Both the position numbers and the translations under genes were made by a program. A DNA stretch of 64,000 nucleotides from Demetria terragena DSM 11295. Lineage in GTDB: Bacteria > Actinomycetota > Actinomycetes > Actinomycetales > Dermatophilaceae. Positions 9,653 through 19,027 of the stretch are shown piece after piece (position 1 is the first letter of the stretch; each line of letters starts with the position of its first letter). The stretch covers positions 1,364,001 to 1,428,000 of the forward strand of contig NZ_AQXW01000004.1 in assembly GCF_000376825.1 (NCBI RefSeq). The letters run 5' to 3'. A model generated the notes under the pieces. That model did no database searches, had not been told where the DNA came from, and saw nothing but the letters and a program-made list of their open reading frames with translations.

Positions 9653-11542
9653 CTACGGCGTACGCCAGGTCACGGCTCCGTCTGAGGCGATGTCAAGAGC
9701 ATGCTTAGTCAGGTGCAGCCTTCCCTCGCGGTGGGCTGCGATCCTGTATCTACCCGGCGCCGCGGATGTCGAGGCAATAAACACGCCTACACCGCCACGT
9801 TGCTCCACCTTCCCGGGTAGCGGGACGGCCGCTGCCTGGAGCGCCTCCGGCGGTGTGTCCTTGGTCGAGTCACCGGGCACCAGGGACAGCTCCTCGACCT
9901 GGAGCGCACCGGACGGCTCGGGAAGCCGGGTCAACTCGACCGCCAGGTCGCGAGCGGTTCCTGCGGGGCCAGGCCGCGGGCCGGCGTCGCTGACGAGCGT
10001 CCGCAGTCGCTGCTCCAGGTCGATCGATAGTGCCTGCGACGCGCTCGAGTAGGTGACCGCTGGCTGTCCGTCAATGACCCTCGGCATCGGTGGGCCGGTA
10101 AACCGCACCGACTTCAATGCGCGGTAGCCGACCCAGTTGAACTCCATGCGCAGGTCCCACACGTTGTCGCGCAGCGGGTTGCCCTCGGCGGCGGTGCGCA
10201 GGTCAATCGTCGCGGTCCCGGTCACGCGCACGCCCAGTCCGGTTGATGTCTCCACCAAGCCAACCGGCGTGGCGTCGAAGGCGACCGGCCAGGTGAGGTA
10301 GTCGCTGCGACTTCGCAGAACCGGCTCGGCGCGCAGTCCGGTGAGCTCGGCATCGGTGAGGTGCGCCGCCGAGGCTGCGACCTTCTCGCGGACCACTTCG
10401 GGGAGCGCGAGCATCACGCCAGCACGGTCATACACCATTAGCGGACGGGCTGGATTCTCCGGAGCAATAGTGGCCTCGATCTGCACCGTGAGGGTGTGCC
10501 CCGACCAAGTGACATCCTTGGCGACCGCTTCGCCGGTGACGTTCTTCTCCAGAGTGTGCATCGCGACCAGCTGCTCTCGGTCGCGGCGACGCACTAGTCC
10601 GGCGAGGATCTGGTATTTGCGCGGCAGCGCTCGTTCAACGTCTCCGCGGCAGTAGCGCTGGACGAGCTTGCTCGCGTGCCGCAGCGCCTGTTCGCTGCCT
10701 GCGTCGTCACGCCGGGCGAGCAAGCGGATCATCCGATCCATCACACGCACCCGCAGGTGCAGGTCGAGCATGATCCGCCGGGAGTCGGCGTTATCACGGC
10801 CGGAGAGCGCCCGGTCGGCGTGTTGCATCAACTCAGCGAGCCACTCCCAGTAGTCGGGCCGCGACAAGTCAAAGCTGTGCGAGGTGTTGGTGTCGCTCGC
10901 GTGCCAGAGATAGACCGGGGTATCGGTAAGAACCGAGACGACCTTGGCGTGGCGATAGGCATCGATGTTGAAGAACTGGTCCTCCCACAGCACTCTTGCG
11001 CCGTCGCGAAAGCGAATCCCGTGCTGTTCCACTAGAGCTCGTCGGTAGAACTTGTGTGGCACCAGCGGCAACAGATAGTCGATGGCGTCGCGCGCGCGGA
11101 CGTCGGGCAGATTTCCCGCACGCATGCTGGAGATCCCCCACCAGCCGTCGTTGGTCTTGGACTCCTTGGGACTGAGTACGTCGGCGCTGGTCTGAAGCGC
11201 GTACTCGTAAGAGCGCCGCAGCCCGTCTGGATAGAGCGAGTCGTCGTGGTCCATGAAGAGCAGGTACTCGCCGCGCGCGTGGTCGATTCCGACGTTGCGC
11301 GGTCGGCTCGCCCACCCGCTGTTGGGTATTTCGAGCACCCGCCAGGTCGGCCGCGTCGCGACGATTTCGCGCAACCGGTCGGCCGTACCGTCGCCGGACC
11401 CGTCGTCCACGAAGATCACCTCGAAGCTCGAGGCCGGCATCGTCTGCGCATCGAGCGACTCGACCACCCGCCATATGCCATCCCCCGAGCGGTATGTCGC
11501 GATGATGATGCTGACCGTAAACCCCGCAGTTTCCCCTGTCAC
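9653..11542 (-). CDS. Large family 2 glycosyltransferase with C-terminal accessory region
   Basis: Protein of 629 aa. Residues 8-220 form a GT-A domain: SIIIATYRSGDG, VDDGSGDGT (45-53), the metal-binding DHDD (98-101) and VLWEDQFF as a likely catalytic-base region. The remaining ~400 residues lack obvious catalytic motifs; such a layout resembles wall-teichoic-acid glycosyltransferases of the TarP/TarS kind, which carry C-terminal trimerisation or binding modules. It converges on the wall-polymer operon with only 13 bp between stops. A GTG start at 11542 is used. It is related in layout to the gene at 26759-28447. Acceptor and sugar are unknown. Confidence 0.82.
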   Translation of the reverse strand: MTGETAGFTVSIIIATYRSGDGIWRVVESLDAQTMPASSFEVIFVDDGSGDGTADRLREIVATRPTWRVLEIPNSGWASRPRNVGIDHARGEYLLFMDHDDSLYPDGLRRSYEYALQTSADVLSPKESKTNDGWWGISSMRAGNLPDVRARDAIDYLLPLVPHKFYRRALVEQHGIRFRDGARVLWEDQFFNIDAYRHAKVVSVLTDTPVYLWHASDTNTSHSFDLSRPDYWEWLAELMQHADRALSGRDNADSRRIMLDLHLRVRVMDRMIRLLARRDDAGSEQALRHASKLVQRYCRGDVERALPRKYQILAGLVRRRDREQLVAMHTLEKNVTGEAVAKDVTWSGHTLTVQIEATIAPENPARPLMVYDRAGVMLALPEVVREKVAASAAHLTDAELTGLRAEPVLRSRSDYLTWPVAFDATPVGLVETSTGLGVRVTGTATIDLRTAAEGNPLRDNVWDLRMEFNWVGYRALKSVRFTGPPMPRVIDGQPAVTYSSASQALSIDLEQRLRTLVSDAGPRPGPAGTARDLAVELTRLPEPSGALQVEELSLVPGDSTKDTPPEALQAAAVPLPGKVEQRGGVGVFIASTSAAPGRYRIAAHREGRLHLTKHALDIASDGAVTWRTP

Positions 11543-11914
11543 CTGACCCAGGCTAGCCGCAGCAAGGCGGCGCCGAGTGCGAACCCGCGCAGGCAGTCAG
11601 GCAATCGGCCCGCCACCGCTACCCGTAGGCCTCACTTGGCGTCGGAGGCGGAAAGGTCGGCGCACGACCTCTGCCCGGTGCCGATCGCGCCGCGTCAGAC
11701 AGCGATGCCCTATCGAAAGGTGCCCGATGGGGCAATCTGTCGCGACCCGGGTCCCGAAACCGACCAGCAGTGACCGATGTGGGCACCCCATCGAGGACGT
11801 CAGGCCCGCGATTCCGGGCGAGAGTACGCTGGACGGACACTGGTCTGGGGAGCCCTACCGAAGGCGTACCCTACGGAGTGTTTGATTACCTATAACCAAC
11901 TGTAGGGATAGCGC
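11543..11914. other. 372-bp divergent intergenic region upstream of korA
   Basis: No gene is recognised; open frames here lack family features and start signals. It must hold the promoters for the glycosyltransferase (leftward) and korAB (rightward). A TATAAC at 11891-11896 with a TAGGGA ribosome-binding-like stretch just before the korA GTG is the only promoter-like signal, and no clear -35 box accompanies it. Confidence 0.4.
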
Positions 11915-13942
11915 GTGAGCACCTCGCACGTCCAACAAGTCGACCGAGTCGTGATCCGATTCGCCGGCGACTCCGGCGACGGCATGCAGTTGACCGGTGA
12001 CCGGTTCACTGCTGAGACCGCGGTGCTGGGCAATGACCTGTCGACCCTGCCTAACTTCCCGGCCGAGATTCGAGCCCCGCAGGGCACGCTGCCGGGCGTG
12101 AGTTCCTTCCAGGTGCAGTTCGCTGACCACGACGTGCTCACTCCGGGCGATGCGCCCGACGTGCTGGTTGCGATGAATCCCGCTGCGCTCAAAGCGAATC
12201 TCGGCGACCTGCCGCGCGGCGCGACGATCATTGCCGATAGCGATGAGTTCGCCAAGCGCAACCTCGCCAAGGTGGGATATGAGTCCAACCCGTTGGACGA
12301 CGACACCCTGGAGTCCTGGCAGGTGCAGTCGGTCCCGCTGACCTCGATCACGGTCGAGGCGCTGGCCGATTTCGACCTGACCCGCAAGGACAAGCAGCGG
12401 GCCAAGAACATGTTTGCGCTCGGCTTGCTGTCCTGGATGTACAACCGCCCGACCGATGGCACCGAGGCGTTCCTCAAGGCCAAGTTCGGCGGCAAGCCAG
12501 AAATCCTCGAAGCCAACCTGGCCGCACTGCACGCCGGTCACGCATACGGCGAGACCACCGAGGCTTTTGCCGTCACCTACGAGGTGCGGCCGGCCCCGAT
12601 GAAGACCGGCACCTACCGCAACATCACGGGCAACTCGGCGATGGCGTACGGCTTTGTCGCCGCGGCGCATCGCGCACAGATTCCGCTCGTGCTCGGTTCC
12701 TACCCGATCACCCCGGCTTCGGACCTGCTCCACGCGTTGTCCGGGCTCAAGCGCTTCGGCGTGACGACCATGCAGCTAGAGGATGAGATCGCCGGCGTCG
12801 GCGCGGCACTCGGCGCGGCGTTCGGCGGGTCAATCGGCCTGACGACCACGTCGGGTCCGGGCTTGGCGCTCAAGGCAGAGACCATCGGACTCGGGGTCTC
12901 CCTCGAACTGCCCTTGGTCATCGTCGACGTTCAGCGCGGTGGACCATCCACTGGCCTGCCGACCAAGACTGAGCAGGCCGATCTGCTGCAGGCGATGTAC
13001 GGCCGCAACGGCGAGTCTCCGGTCGCGGTCATCGCGCCGAGCAGTCCCACGGATTGTTTCGATGCCGCGTTGGAGGCCGTACGCATCGCCACGACCTATC
13101 GCACCCCGGTCATCGTGCTCTCTGACGGCTACCTCGCCAACGGATCGGAGCCGTGGCAGGTCCCAGCGGTCGACGCTCTCCCCGACCTTCGCGTCGAGCA
13201 GACAACCGAGAAGAACGGCACTGACGACGACGGGAACCCGGTCTTCCATCCCTATGCCCGGGACACCGAGACCCTCGCCCGCCCGTGGGCGGTGCCTGGC
13301 ACACCCGGTCTGGAGCACCGCATCGGCGGCATTGAGAAGGCCGACGTCACCGGCAACATCTCCTATGACCCGGGCAACCACGACCACATGGTGCGGTTGC
13401 GCCAACGCAAGATCGACGGCATCGCCGACTCGGTCCCGCACCTGGAGGTGGACGACCCGACCGGCGACGCCAGGATTCTGATGCTCGGCTGGGGGTCGAC
13501 GTACGGCCCCATCACCGCAGCGGTCCGCAAGGTCCGGGCGACCGGCGCGCCCATCGCCCAGGCACATCTGCGTCACCTCAACCCCTTCCCGCACGGGCTA
13601 GAGGAAACACTCAAGTCCTATGACAAGGTCATCGTCCCGGAGATGAACCTCGGGCAGCTCGCCCTGTTGCTTCGCGGGAAGTTCCTGGTTGATGTCCAGA
13701 GCCACACAGCAGTGCGCGGACTGCCTTTCACCACAACCGAACTCGCGAGCGTCATCACCGAAGCACTCGACGAACTGACCCACGCTGGTCTCGATACGGC
13801 CTCCGCTAGCGCTCCGGCCTACTCGACCGGCGCTAGCGCTGGTCTCGACAAGCTCGACCGGCGGGATGTGCTCGACAGCGCTGGTCGAGTAGGCGAGCGG
13901 CCTGCCGCGAGCCGTATCGAGACCACGGAGGAAACACGATGA
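11915..13942 (+). CDS. korA: 2-oxoglutarate:ferredoxin oxidoreductase subunit alpha
   Basis: Alpha subunit (fused gamma-alpha type) of the CoA-dependent 2-oxoacid:ferredoxin oxidoreductase that oxidises 2-oxoglutarate and reduces ferredoxin. The N-terminal gamma-like domain shows FAGDSGDGMQLTGDR (residues 16-30); the alpha domain starts around residue 230 with SYPITPASDLLHAL. GTG at 11915 is preceded by TAGGGA. The conserved protein ends near residue 624; the last ~50 residues (Ala/Ser/Arg-rich) are encoded by a repeat element at 13787-13924. The stop overlaps the korB start (ATGA), so the repeat is necessarily translated. In actinobacteria KorAB provides an alternative to the oxoglutarate dehydrogenase complex. 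Confidence 0.93.
   Translation: MSTSHVQQVDRVVIRFAGDSGDGMQLTGDRFTAETAVLGNDLSTLPNFPAEIRAPQGTLPGVSSFQVQFADHDVLTPGDAPDVLVAMNPAALKANLGDLPRGATIIADSDEFAKRNLAKVGYESNPLDDDTLESWQVQSVPLTSITVEALADFDLTRKDKQRAKNMFALGLLSWMYNRPTDGTEAFLKAKFGGKPEILEANLAALHAGHAYGETTEAFAVTYEVRPAPMKTGTYRNITGNSAMAYGFVAAAHRAQIPLVLGSYPITPASDLLHALSGLKRFGVTTMQLEDEIAGVGAALGAAFGGSIGLTTTSGPGLALKAETIGLGVSLELPLVIVDVQRGGPSTGLPTKTEQADLLQAMYGRNGESPVAVIAPSSPTDCFDAALEAVRIATTYRTPVIVLSDGYLANGSEPWQVPAVDALPDLRVEQTTEKNGTDDDGNPVFHPYARDTETLARPWAVPGTPGLEHRIGGIEKADVTGNISYDPGNHDHMVRLRQRKIDGIADSVPHLEVDDPTGDARILMLGWGSTYGPITAAVRKVRATGAPIAQAHLRHLNPFPHGLEETLKSYDKVIVPEMNLGQLALLLRGKFLVDVQSHTAVRGLPFTTTELASVITEALDELTHAGLDTASASAPAYSTGASAGLDKLDRRDVLDSAGRVGERPAASRIETTEETR
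13787..13924. repeat. Repeat element at the korA/korB junction, translated as the KorA tail
   Basis: The 138-bp segment is bounded by GGTCTCGATACGG (13787-13799) and its perfect inverse CCGTATCGAGACC (13912-13924). Inside are further copies of CTCGACCGGCG, GGTCTCGACAAGCTCGACC and GGTCGAGTAGGCGAGCGG. It uses the same building blocks as the repeats in nuoI, nuoG and at 62.7-63.4 kb. Confidence 0.9.
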
Positions 13943-15054
13943 GCATCGACCTGGGCATTCCGACGCTGGGCACCGCCGACGTCCCGCAACGGGGCGAGGA
14001 CGAGAAGCTGACCGGGAAGGACTTCACCTCCGACCAAGAAGTGCGCTGGTGCCCCGGATGCGGTGATTACATCGTGTTGAAGGCGGTCCAAGGATTCCTT
14101 CCCGAGCTCGGCCTGCGGCGGGAGAACATCACGTTCGTCTCTGGCATTGGCTGCTCCTCGCGCTTCCCGTACTACCTCGACACCTACGGCATGCACTCGA
14201 TTCATGGACGCGCGCCAGCCATCGCGACCGGGCTCGCGACCTCCCGCAAGGACCTTTCGGTGTGGGTGGTGACAGGCGACGGCGATGCGCTGTCGATCGG
14301 CGGCAACCATCTGATCCACGCCATGCGCCGCAACGTCAACATGACGATTCTGTTGTTCAACAACAAGATCTATGGCCTCACCAAGGGGCAGTACTCCCCC
14401 ACCTCGGACGTCGGCTCGGTCACCAAGTCCACGCCTGCCGGGTCGGTGGACCGCCCGTTCAATCCGGTGTCTCTCGCGCTCGGCGCTGAGGCGACCTTCG
14501 TGGCCCGCACGATGGACTCCGATCGCAAACACCTCACCGGCGTCCTCAAAGCGGCAGCGGAGCACCGCGGCACGTCACTCGTCGAGATTTACCAGAACTG
14601 CCCGATCTTCAATGATGGCGCCTTCCAGATCCTCAAGGACAGGGACGAGGCCAGCGCGCGGATCATGCACCTGACCGATGGCGAGCCCGTGAGAGCCGGT
14701 GAAGGCGAGCAGGCCCGGGTGGTCGTACGCGACGAATCTGGTTCTCTTGCAGTCGTTCCCGAAGCCGACGCTGATCCAGCACGGGTGGTCCGCCACGACC
14801 CAACGGCCGACGACCCGAGTCAGGCCTTCGCGCTGAGCCGCCTCGATGACCCGACGTTCGCGCAGGTACCCATGGGCGTCTTCCGCTCCGTCTCGCGGCC
14901 GACTTATGACGACGCCGTACGCACCCAGGTCGACGGTGCGGTGGAGTCGGCCGGCGGCCCGGCAGCCGACCGCGACCTGGCCGCGCTGCTGACCGGAAAT
15001 GACACCTGGACCGTTGCCGAGAATGCTGCGGGGTTCGAGGCGCAGACACGCTGA
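13939..15054 (+). CDS. korB: 2-oxoglutarate:ferredoxin oxidoreductase subunit beta
   Basis: Beta subunit of KorAB, 371 aa, carrying thiamine diphosphate and part of the Fe-S cluster site. CPGCG is at residues 38-42, GIGCSSR at 69-75, and the ThDP/Mg motif GDGDALSIGG ending in NN spans 113-142. The start overlaps the korA stop; GGAGGA lies at 13927-13932 just inside the repeat boundary. No dedicated ferredoxin gene follows, so the electron carrier must be encoded elsewhere. Confidence 0.94.
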   Translation: MSIDLGIPTLGTADVPQRGEDEKLTGKDFTSDQEVRWCPGCGDYIVLKAVQGFLPELGLRRENITFVSGIGCSSRFPYYLDTYGMHSIHGRAPAIATGLATSRKDLSVWVVTGDGDALSIGGNHLIHAMRRNVNMTILLFNNKIYGLTKGQYSPTSDVGSVTKSTPAGSVDRPFNPVSLALGAEATFVARTMDSDRKHLTGVLKAAAEHRGTSLVEIYQNCPIFNDGAFQILKDRDEASARIMHLTDGEPVRAGEGEQARVVVRDESGSLAVVPEADADPARVVRHDPTADDPSQAFALSRLDDPTFAQVPMGVFRSVSRPTYDDAVRTQVDGAVESAGGPAADRDLAALLTGNDTWTVAENAAGFEAQTR

Positions 15055-15088
15055 GCAAAGTCGGCCTGCGCGGTCGTAACCTGACCCG

Positions 15089-16015
15089 GTGAGCGAGCAG
15101 GAGACCGAGACCCGCAAGGGCACGATCTACGGCGCGCTGGCGTACTCCCTCTGGGGTGCCTTTCCGCTCTACTTCCATGCGCTCATCCCGGCCGGGGCCT
15201 GGGAGGTCCTCACCCACCGGATCCTGTGGACGATGCTGTTGTGCGTCGTCATCCTGGTCGCCACCCGTCAGATCCCGGCGCTCTGGCGCCTGCTGAAAGA
15301 CCGGCAGCGGTTGGCGTATCTCTCGGCGGCGAGCTTCTTCATCGCGGCCAACTGGGTCATCTATGTGGTCGCGGTCATGGCCAATCGCACCAGCGAGGCA
15401 GCCCTGGGTTACTTCCTCAACCCGCTGGTGACCGTCGCCCTCGGCGTCATCGTGCTGCATGAGCGGCTCCGTCGTCTGCAATGGGCCGCCGTCGCCGTGG
15501 GTGGAGTGGCCTGCGTCTATCTCGCCGTCACCTTTGGCAAGCCACCGTGGATCTCCCTGGCCTTGGCTGGATCGTTCGCGACATACGGCCTGATCAAGAA
15601 CCGTGTCGGCGGCGCCATGACACCGCTGCAGAGCCTGTCCGCCGAAACCGTGATCCTCAGCGTGCCCGCCGTGCCACTGCTGATCTGGATCACCGCGCAG
15701 AACGAGGGAACCTTCACCGGCTATGGCGCTGGCCATACCGCGCTCTTGGTCTTCTCCGGCGCCGCGACCGCCGTACCGCTCTTGCTCTTCGCCGCGGCCG
15801 CCCGCCGCATCCCGCTCAGCCTGGTTGGGCTCCTGCAGTTCGCTACGCCGATCCTCCAACTGCTCTGCGGCGTCCTCCTCCTGCACGAGGTGGTGCCGAC
15901 CAGCCGCTGGGTCGGCTTCGGCATCGTCTGGGTCGCGCTGGTGCTGTTGACGATCGACTCTTTGCGGTCAGCGGCGAACACTCGCCGCCGACGGCGAATT
16001 CCGCCCGCCGGTTGA
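15089..16015 (+). CDS. rarD: RarD-type EamA/DMT family permease
   Basis: Integral membrane protein of 308 aa with about ten hydrophobic segments, matching the RarD subgroup of drug/metabolite transporters. Characteristic are the start KGTIYGALAYSLWGAFPLYF, EVLTHRILW and the GYFLNPLVTVALG segment. GTG at 15089 lies 34 bp after korB on the same strand, so co-transcription is possible but not required. The transported compound is unknown for most of this family. It is convergent with the HNH gene, 19 bp apart. Confidence 0.88.
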   Translation: MSEQETETRKGTIYGALAYSLWGAFPLYFHALIPAGAWEVLTHRILWTMLLCVVILVATRQIPALWRLLKDRQRLAYLSAASFFIAANWVIYVVAVMANRTSEAALGYFLNPLVTVALGVIVLHERLRRLQWAAVAVGGVACVYLAVTFGKPPWISLALAGSFATYGLIKNRVGGAMTPLQSLSAETVILSVPAVPLLIWITAQNEGTFTGYGAGHTALLVFSGAATAVPLLLFAAAARRIPLSLVGLLQFATPILQLLCGVLLLHEVVPTSRWVGFGIVWVALVLLTIDSLRSAANTRRRRRIPPAG

Positions 16016-16040
16016 GATACCGCAGCACCAACACTCAACC
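16010..16040. terminator. Weak hairpin spanning two convergent stop codons
   Basis: GGTTGAG at 16010-16016 pairs with CTCAACC at 16034-16040 across a 17-nt loop; each arm covers one of the two opposing stop codons. The stem is short and no U-tract follows, so termination is only a suggestion. Confidence 0.3.
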
Positions 16041-17531
16041 CGCAAGAGCGAAAAGGTCGGCGAACTTCACTCGAATGACCTCGGCCGGAGTGTCGGGTTC
16101 AGGCGTCGATGCCCGAGTGCCCTGAACCGGCGGTGAGGTGGACACGTAGGTCTTGCCCGTCGGCGTGGTGATCCGAATGGTGTGCGGGTGCGCCCCTGAC
16201 GCTGGGCCTGCTCGTTGGTCATGATCGCCGTCGTCATCGTGGATGACCTCGGTGACCCATCCGGGAATCTCCTTGACGTGATTAAACCGTTGGCACACGC
16301 CAGCGCCGTTGTCGATCGACGTCGGCCCACCGTCTGTGTGCCGGCGTAGGTGGTCCATGTCCCGGATCGGAGCGTCACAAAACGGGATCCGGCAGACCTG
16401 GTCGCGGATTCGGATAAACCGGCGCAGGGTGCCATCGAACTTGCGGCGCCTGCCGTCAAGGTCGGTTAACTGGCCGGTGGCGGGATCGGTGAACAACCGG
16501 CGCACCCAGGCCTGGGCCACGTCGACGTCGACCGGCGTAACTCCCAGTAGATCCGGCACTCCAGCAATGACGGCACGGGCCAACGCGGCTGGCACCGGCC
16601 CGTACCCGTTCAGCCAGGATGGTCCGTCCGGGTCCGAGTTGTCGGTGGGCGTCGCATTCATGGCACCACTGGCCTTGCTCTCGAATGGCGCTCCGCTTGG
16701 TGGCGCGTCGCCAAAAAGCTGTTCTGTCGTCATCACCAGCTGCACCTCAACTGGCGTACCCGCCGCCGTTGCCTGGCCCGTGGCGCGCTCAACGAACAGG
16801 TCTGCCATGACCTGGCTCATGCTCCGCTCGGCTGGGTCCCCCGCCGCGATGATCGCTATCGCATCTCGTCGCAGCGCCGCATATGCGGCGACACCTCGTG
16901 CCGCGGGCACCAACGCGGTGACCATGCACATCGTGTCGGGTGCCGGACGGGACCACACGCACCGGTCCGCCGCAGCCTTCGCAGCGCGCTCAACCGCCCC
17001 CGCCGGGTCAATCGCGTATGCCACTTTGCGCGCCGCGGCGGCCGCCGTTCGGCGCGTGGCAGTCGGCAGCATCGTGACGAGTCGCGCATCGGCTTCGTGT
17101 CGTTCGGAGTGCCCAAGGTGCGCGGTTTCGCGGTGCACCGCGTGAGAGACCTCAGCGCTGATCACGCCGCGGGTGAAGAGATCGGCGGTGCGCGGCAGGT
17201 CGTCATGCAACGCCTTCGCCAGGCCAAGGTCGCGCGACGCCTGAGATGGCGACAGCTTTCGAGCCAGCGCGACCTGGTCAGCGACGCCCTGCCCCACTCG
17301 GCTGCCTCGCACCCCCAGCTGTCGCTGACTCACTCGCTGCGATGCGTCGAAATCGACCGACAATCGGGCGATCGCGCCCTGCGCTGCGTTTGCCAGCACT
17401 TGCAACTGTTCGATCTGAGTGATCAGGTCGAAATCCTGTGGTGCGCAACCCATCCCGATGACCTTCTCGATCATGTCTCGCAGGCCGATGGCCTCGCGGT
17501 CGGGATGGACTTTTTCCATGACCACAGTCAA
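16035..17531 (-). CDS. DUF222/HNH endonuclease-domain protein
   Basis: Protein of 498 aa typical of the multicopy actinobacterial DUF222 plus HNH family. The N-terminal ~300 residues form the helical, Ala-rich DUF222 region (SVDFDASQRV, LARKLSPSQASRDLGLA, DLFTRGVISAEVSH). The C-terminal HNH nuclease reads CRIPFCDAPIRDMDHLRRHTDGGPTS and then NGAGVCQRFNHVKE, with paired CxxxC, DHxxxH and CxxxNHxK elements intact. A GTG start is used; an ATG four codons later is equally possible. Function is unknown for the family; a mobile or genome-maintenance role has been suggested because copies are frequent and variable. Confidence 0.85.
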   Translation of the reverse strand: MTVVMEKVHPDREAIGLRDMIEKVIGMGCAPQDFDLITQIEQLQVLANAAQGAIARLSVDFDASQRVSQRQLGVRGSRVGQGVADQVALARKLSPSQASRDLGLAKALHDDLPRTADLFTRGVISAEVSHAVHRETAHLGHSERHEADARLVTMLPTATRRTAAAAARKVAYAIDPAGAVERAAKAAADRCVWSRPAPDTMCMVTALVPAARGVAAYAALRRDAIAIIAAGDPAERSMSQVMADLFVERATGQATAAGTPVEVQLVMTTEQLFGDAPPSGAPFESKASGAMNATPTDNSDPDGPSWLNGYGPVPAALARAVIAGVPDLLGVTPVDVDVAQAWVRRLFTDPATGQLTDLDGRRRKFDGTLRRFIRIRDQVCRIPFCDAPIRDMDHLRRHTDGGPTSIDNGAGVCQRFNHVKEIPGWVTEVIHDDDGDHDQRAGPASGAHPHTIRITTPTGKTYVSTSPPVQGTRASTPEPDTPAEVIRVKFADLFALAG

Positions 17532-17696
17532 GCACCGACCACTGACACACCACGGCCGCGTGGGCTAGCGCCACTCGTGCCATTTCCCACCGCGACAGCA
17601 GGTGAGACGCGGGCGCATTCTGCCCCGTACAGAGGGTTGCCGGGTTAGCGTGCTCTGAACGGCCGCGGGGTGGCCCAGAGCGTAGGGAGTGCGCCC

Positions 17697-19013
17697 ATGT
17701 CCAGCGTGACCTCAGAAAAGCCTGTCGAGCAGGAACGGTCGTCGTTCCTCTATCCAGGCATGCTGCTGCCCTTTGTCCTGATGGTCACCTGCTTCGCCGC
17801 GTGGGGCATCGCGGCGAACATGACCGACACCCTCGTGGCGACGTTCCGCGGCGTGTTCTCGATGAGCACCACCCAGGCGACACTCGTTCAGTCGTCCTAC
17901 TACGGCGCCTATTTCCTGCTTGCTCTGCCGGCCGCCTTCGTCAATCAACGCTTCAACTACAAGGTCGGCGTGCTACTGGGCCTCGGCCTCGCCGCTGGCG
18001 GTGGGCTGCTGTTCCTGCCCGCGGCGGCCTCCAAGGAGTACGCGTTCTTCCTGATCGCGATCTTTGCGCTCGCTGCGGGCCTGTCCGTCCTGGAGACGTC
18101 GGCAAATCCGTACGTGATGTCGATGGGGCCAGAGGCAAATGCCACCCGCAGACTCAACTTCGCGCAGTCGTTTAATCCGCCGGGCACGATCACCGGCGTG
18201 CTGTTGGCAACTTTCGTCATCCTGCCGCAGCAGAGCGACGCCACTGAGTCCGAACGAGACGCCATGCCGGCCAGTGAACTGTCGGCGCTTCAAGACCAAG
18301 AACTCGGCGCAGTGATGACGCCGTACGTCGGGCTCGCCGTCCTGCTGGTGATCATCTGGCTCGGCATCGCGTTCGTTAAAGTCCCCGGGATCACGAGTGG
18401 TGGGCGCGAGGTGTCCGCCCAAGGCAGCGGTGGTCTGGTTAGACGACTCGTGGCAAATCGCCACTACTCCTTCGGGGTGGTTGCGCAGTACTTCAACGTC
18501 GCCGCGCAGACCTGCATCTGGACGTTCACCATCATCTACGTGCAGGACTTCGTCGACGCGAGCAAGAAGGAGGCCGGGTTCTGGTTGCTCGGAAGCCTCA
18601 TCATCTTCTCCATCACCCGTTTTGCGATGGTGGCCCTGATGGGCAAGTTCGACAGCCGCTACCTGATGTTGGCGATGACATCCCTTGGTGTCGTGTTGTG
18701 CACCGTCGTCATGGTGTCGCCCAACATTGTCGGGGCCATCGCGGTAATTTCGCTGTCGATGTCGTTGTCCCTGCTGTTCCCCACCATCTACGGCATCGCG
18801 CTGGAAGGTCTTGGGCCCGACACGAAGTTCGGTGCGGCCGGGTTAGTCATGGCGATCGTCGGCGGCGCCACCGTCCCACTCATCCAGGGCGCGCTCGTGG
18901 ATTCGATCGGCTCGAACTGGTCCTACATCGTCCCGGCGTTGTGCTTCTGCGTGATCATCGCTTACTGCCTATACACGATTCGCACGCCGCGGCCGGTCGC
19001 CGAGTCCGCGTAG
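17697..19013 (+). CDS. fucP: MFS sugar permease of the FucP (L-fucose:H+ symporter) family
   Basis: Membrane protein of 438 aa with about 12 predicted segments. FucP-family features are FAAWGIAANMTD in the first segment, QSSYYGAYFLLALPAAF, and ETSANPYVMSMGPEANATRRLNFAQSFNPPGT, which is the most diagnostic stretch. The ATG at 17697 has AGGGAG 7 bases upstream; a GTG nine codons earlier lacks one. No fucose catabolic genes are nearby, so the sugar could be fucose, galactose, arabinose or another hexose; given galT-galK 12 kb away, galactose uptake is possible but unproven. Confidence 0.85.
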   Translation: MSSVTSEKPVEQERSSFLYPGMLLPFVLMVTCFAAWGIAANMTDTLVATFRGVFSMSTTQATLVQSSYYGAYFLLALPAAFVNQRFNYKVGVLLGLGLAAGGGLLFLPAAASKEYAFFLIAIFALAAGLSVLETSANPYVMSMGPEANATRRLNFAQSFNPPGTITGVLLATFVILPQQSDATESERDAMPASELSALQDQELGAVMTPYVGLAVLLVIIWLGIAFVKVPGITSGGREVSAQGSGGLVRRLVANRHYSFGVVAQYFNVAAQTCIWTFTIIYVQDFVDASKKEAGFWLLGSLIIFSITRFAMVALMGKFDSRYLMLAMTSLGVVLCTVVMVSPNIVGAIAVISLSMSLSLLFPTIYGIALEGLGPDTKFGAAGLVMAIVGGATVPLIQGALVDSIGSNWSYIVPALCFCVIIAYCLYTIRTPRPVAESA

Positions 19014-19027
19014 GCACGACGCCGCCG

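Noticed and set aside
11543-11914. Small genes in the gap before korA
   Set aside because: The frames present overlap each other on both strands, lack ribosome-binding sites and show no conserved motif.
16035-17531. DUF222/HNH gene as an intein, homing endonuclease or defence island
   Set aside because: It is a stand-alone gene of a very common actinobacterial family, with ordinary neighbours and no accompanying defence genes.
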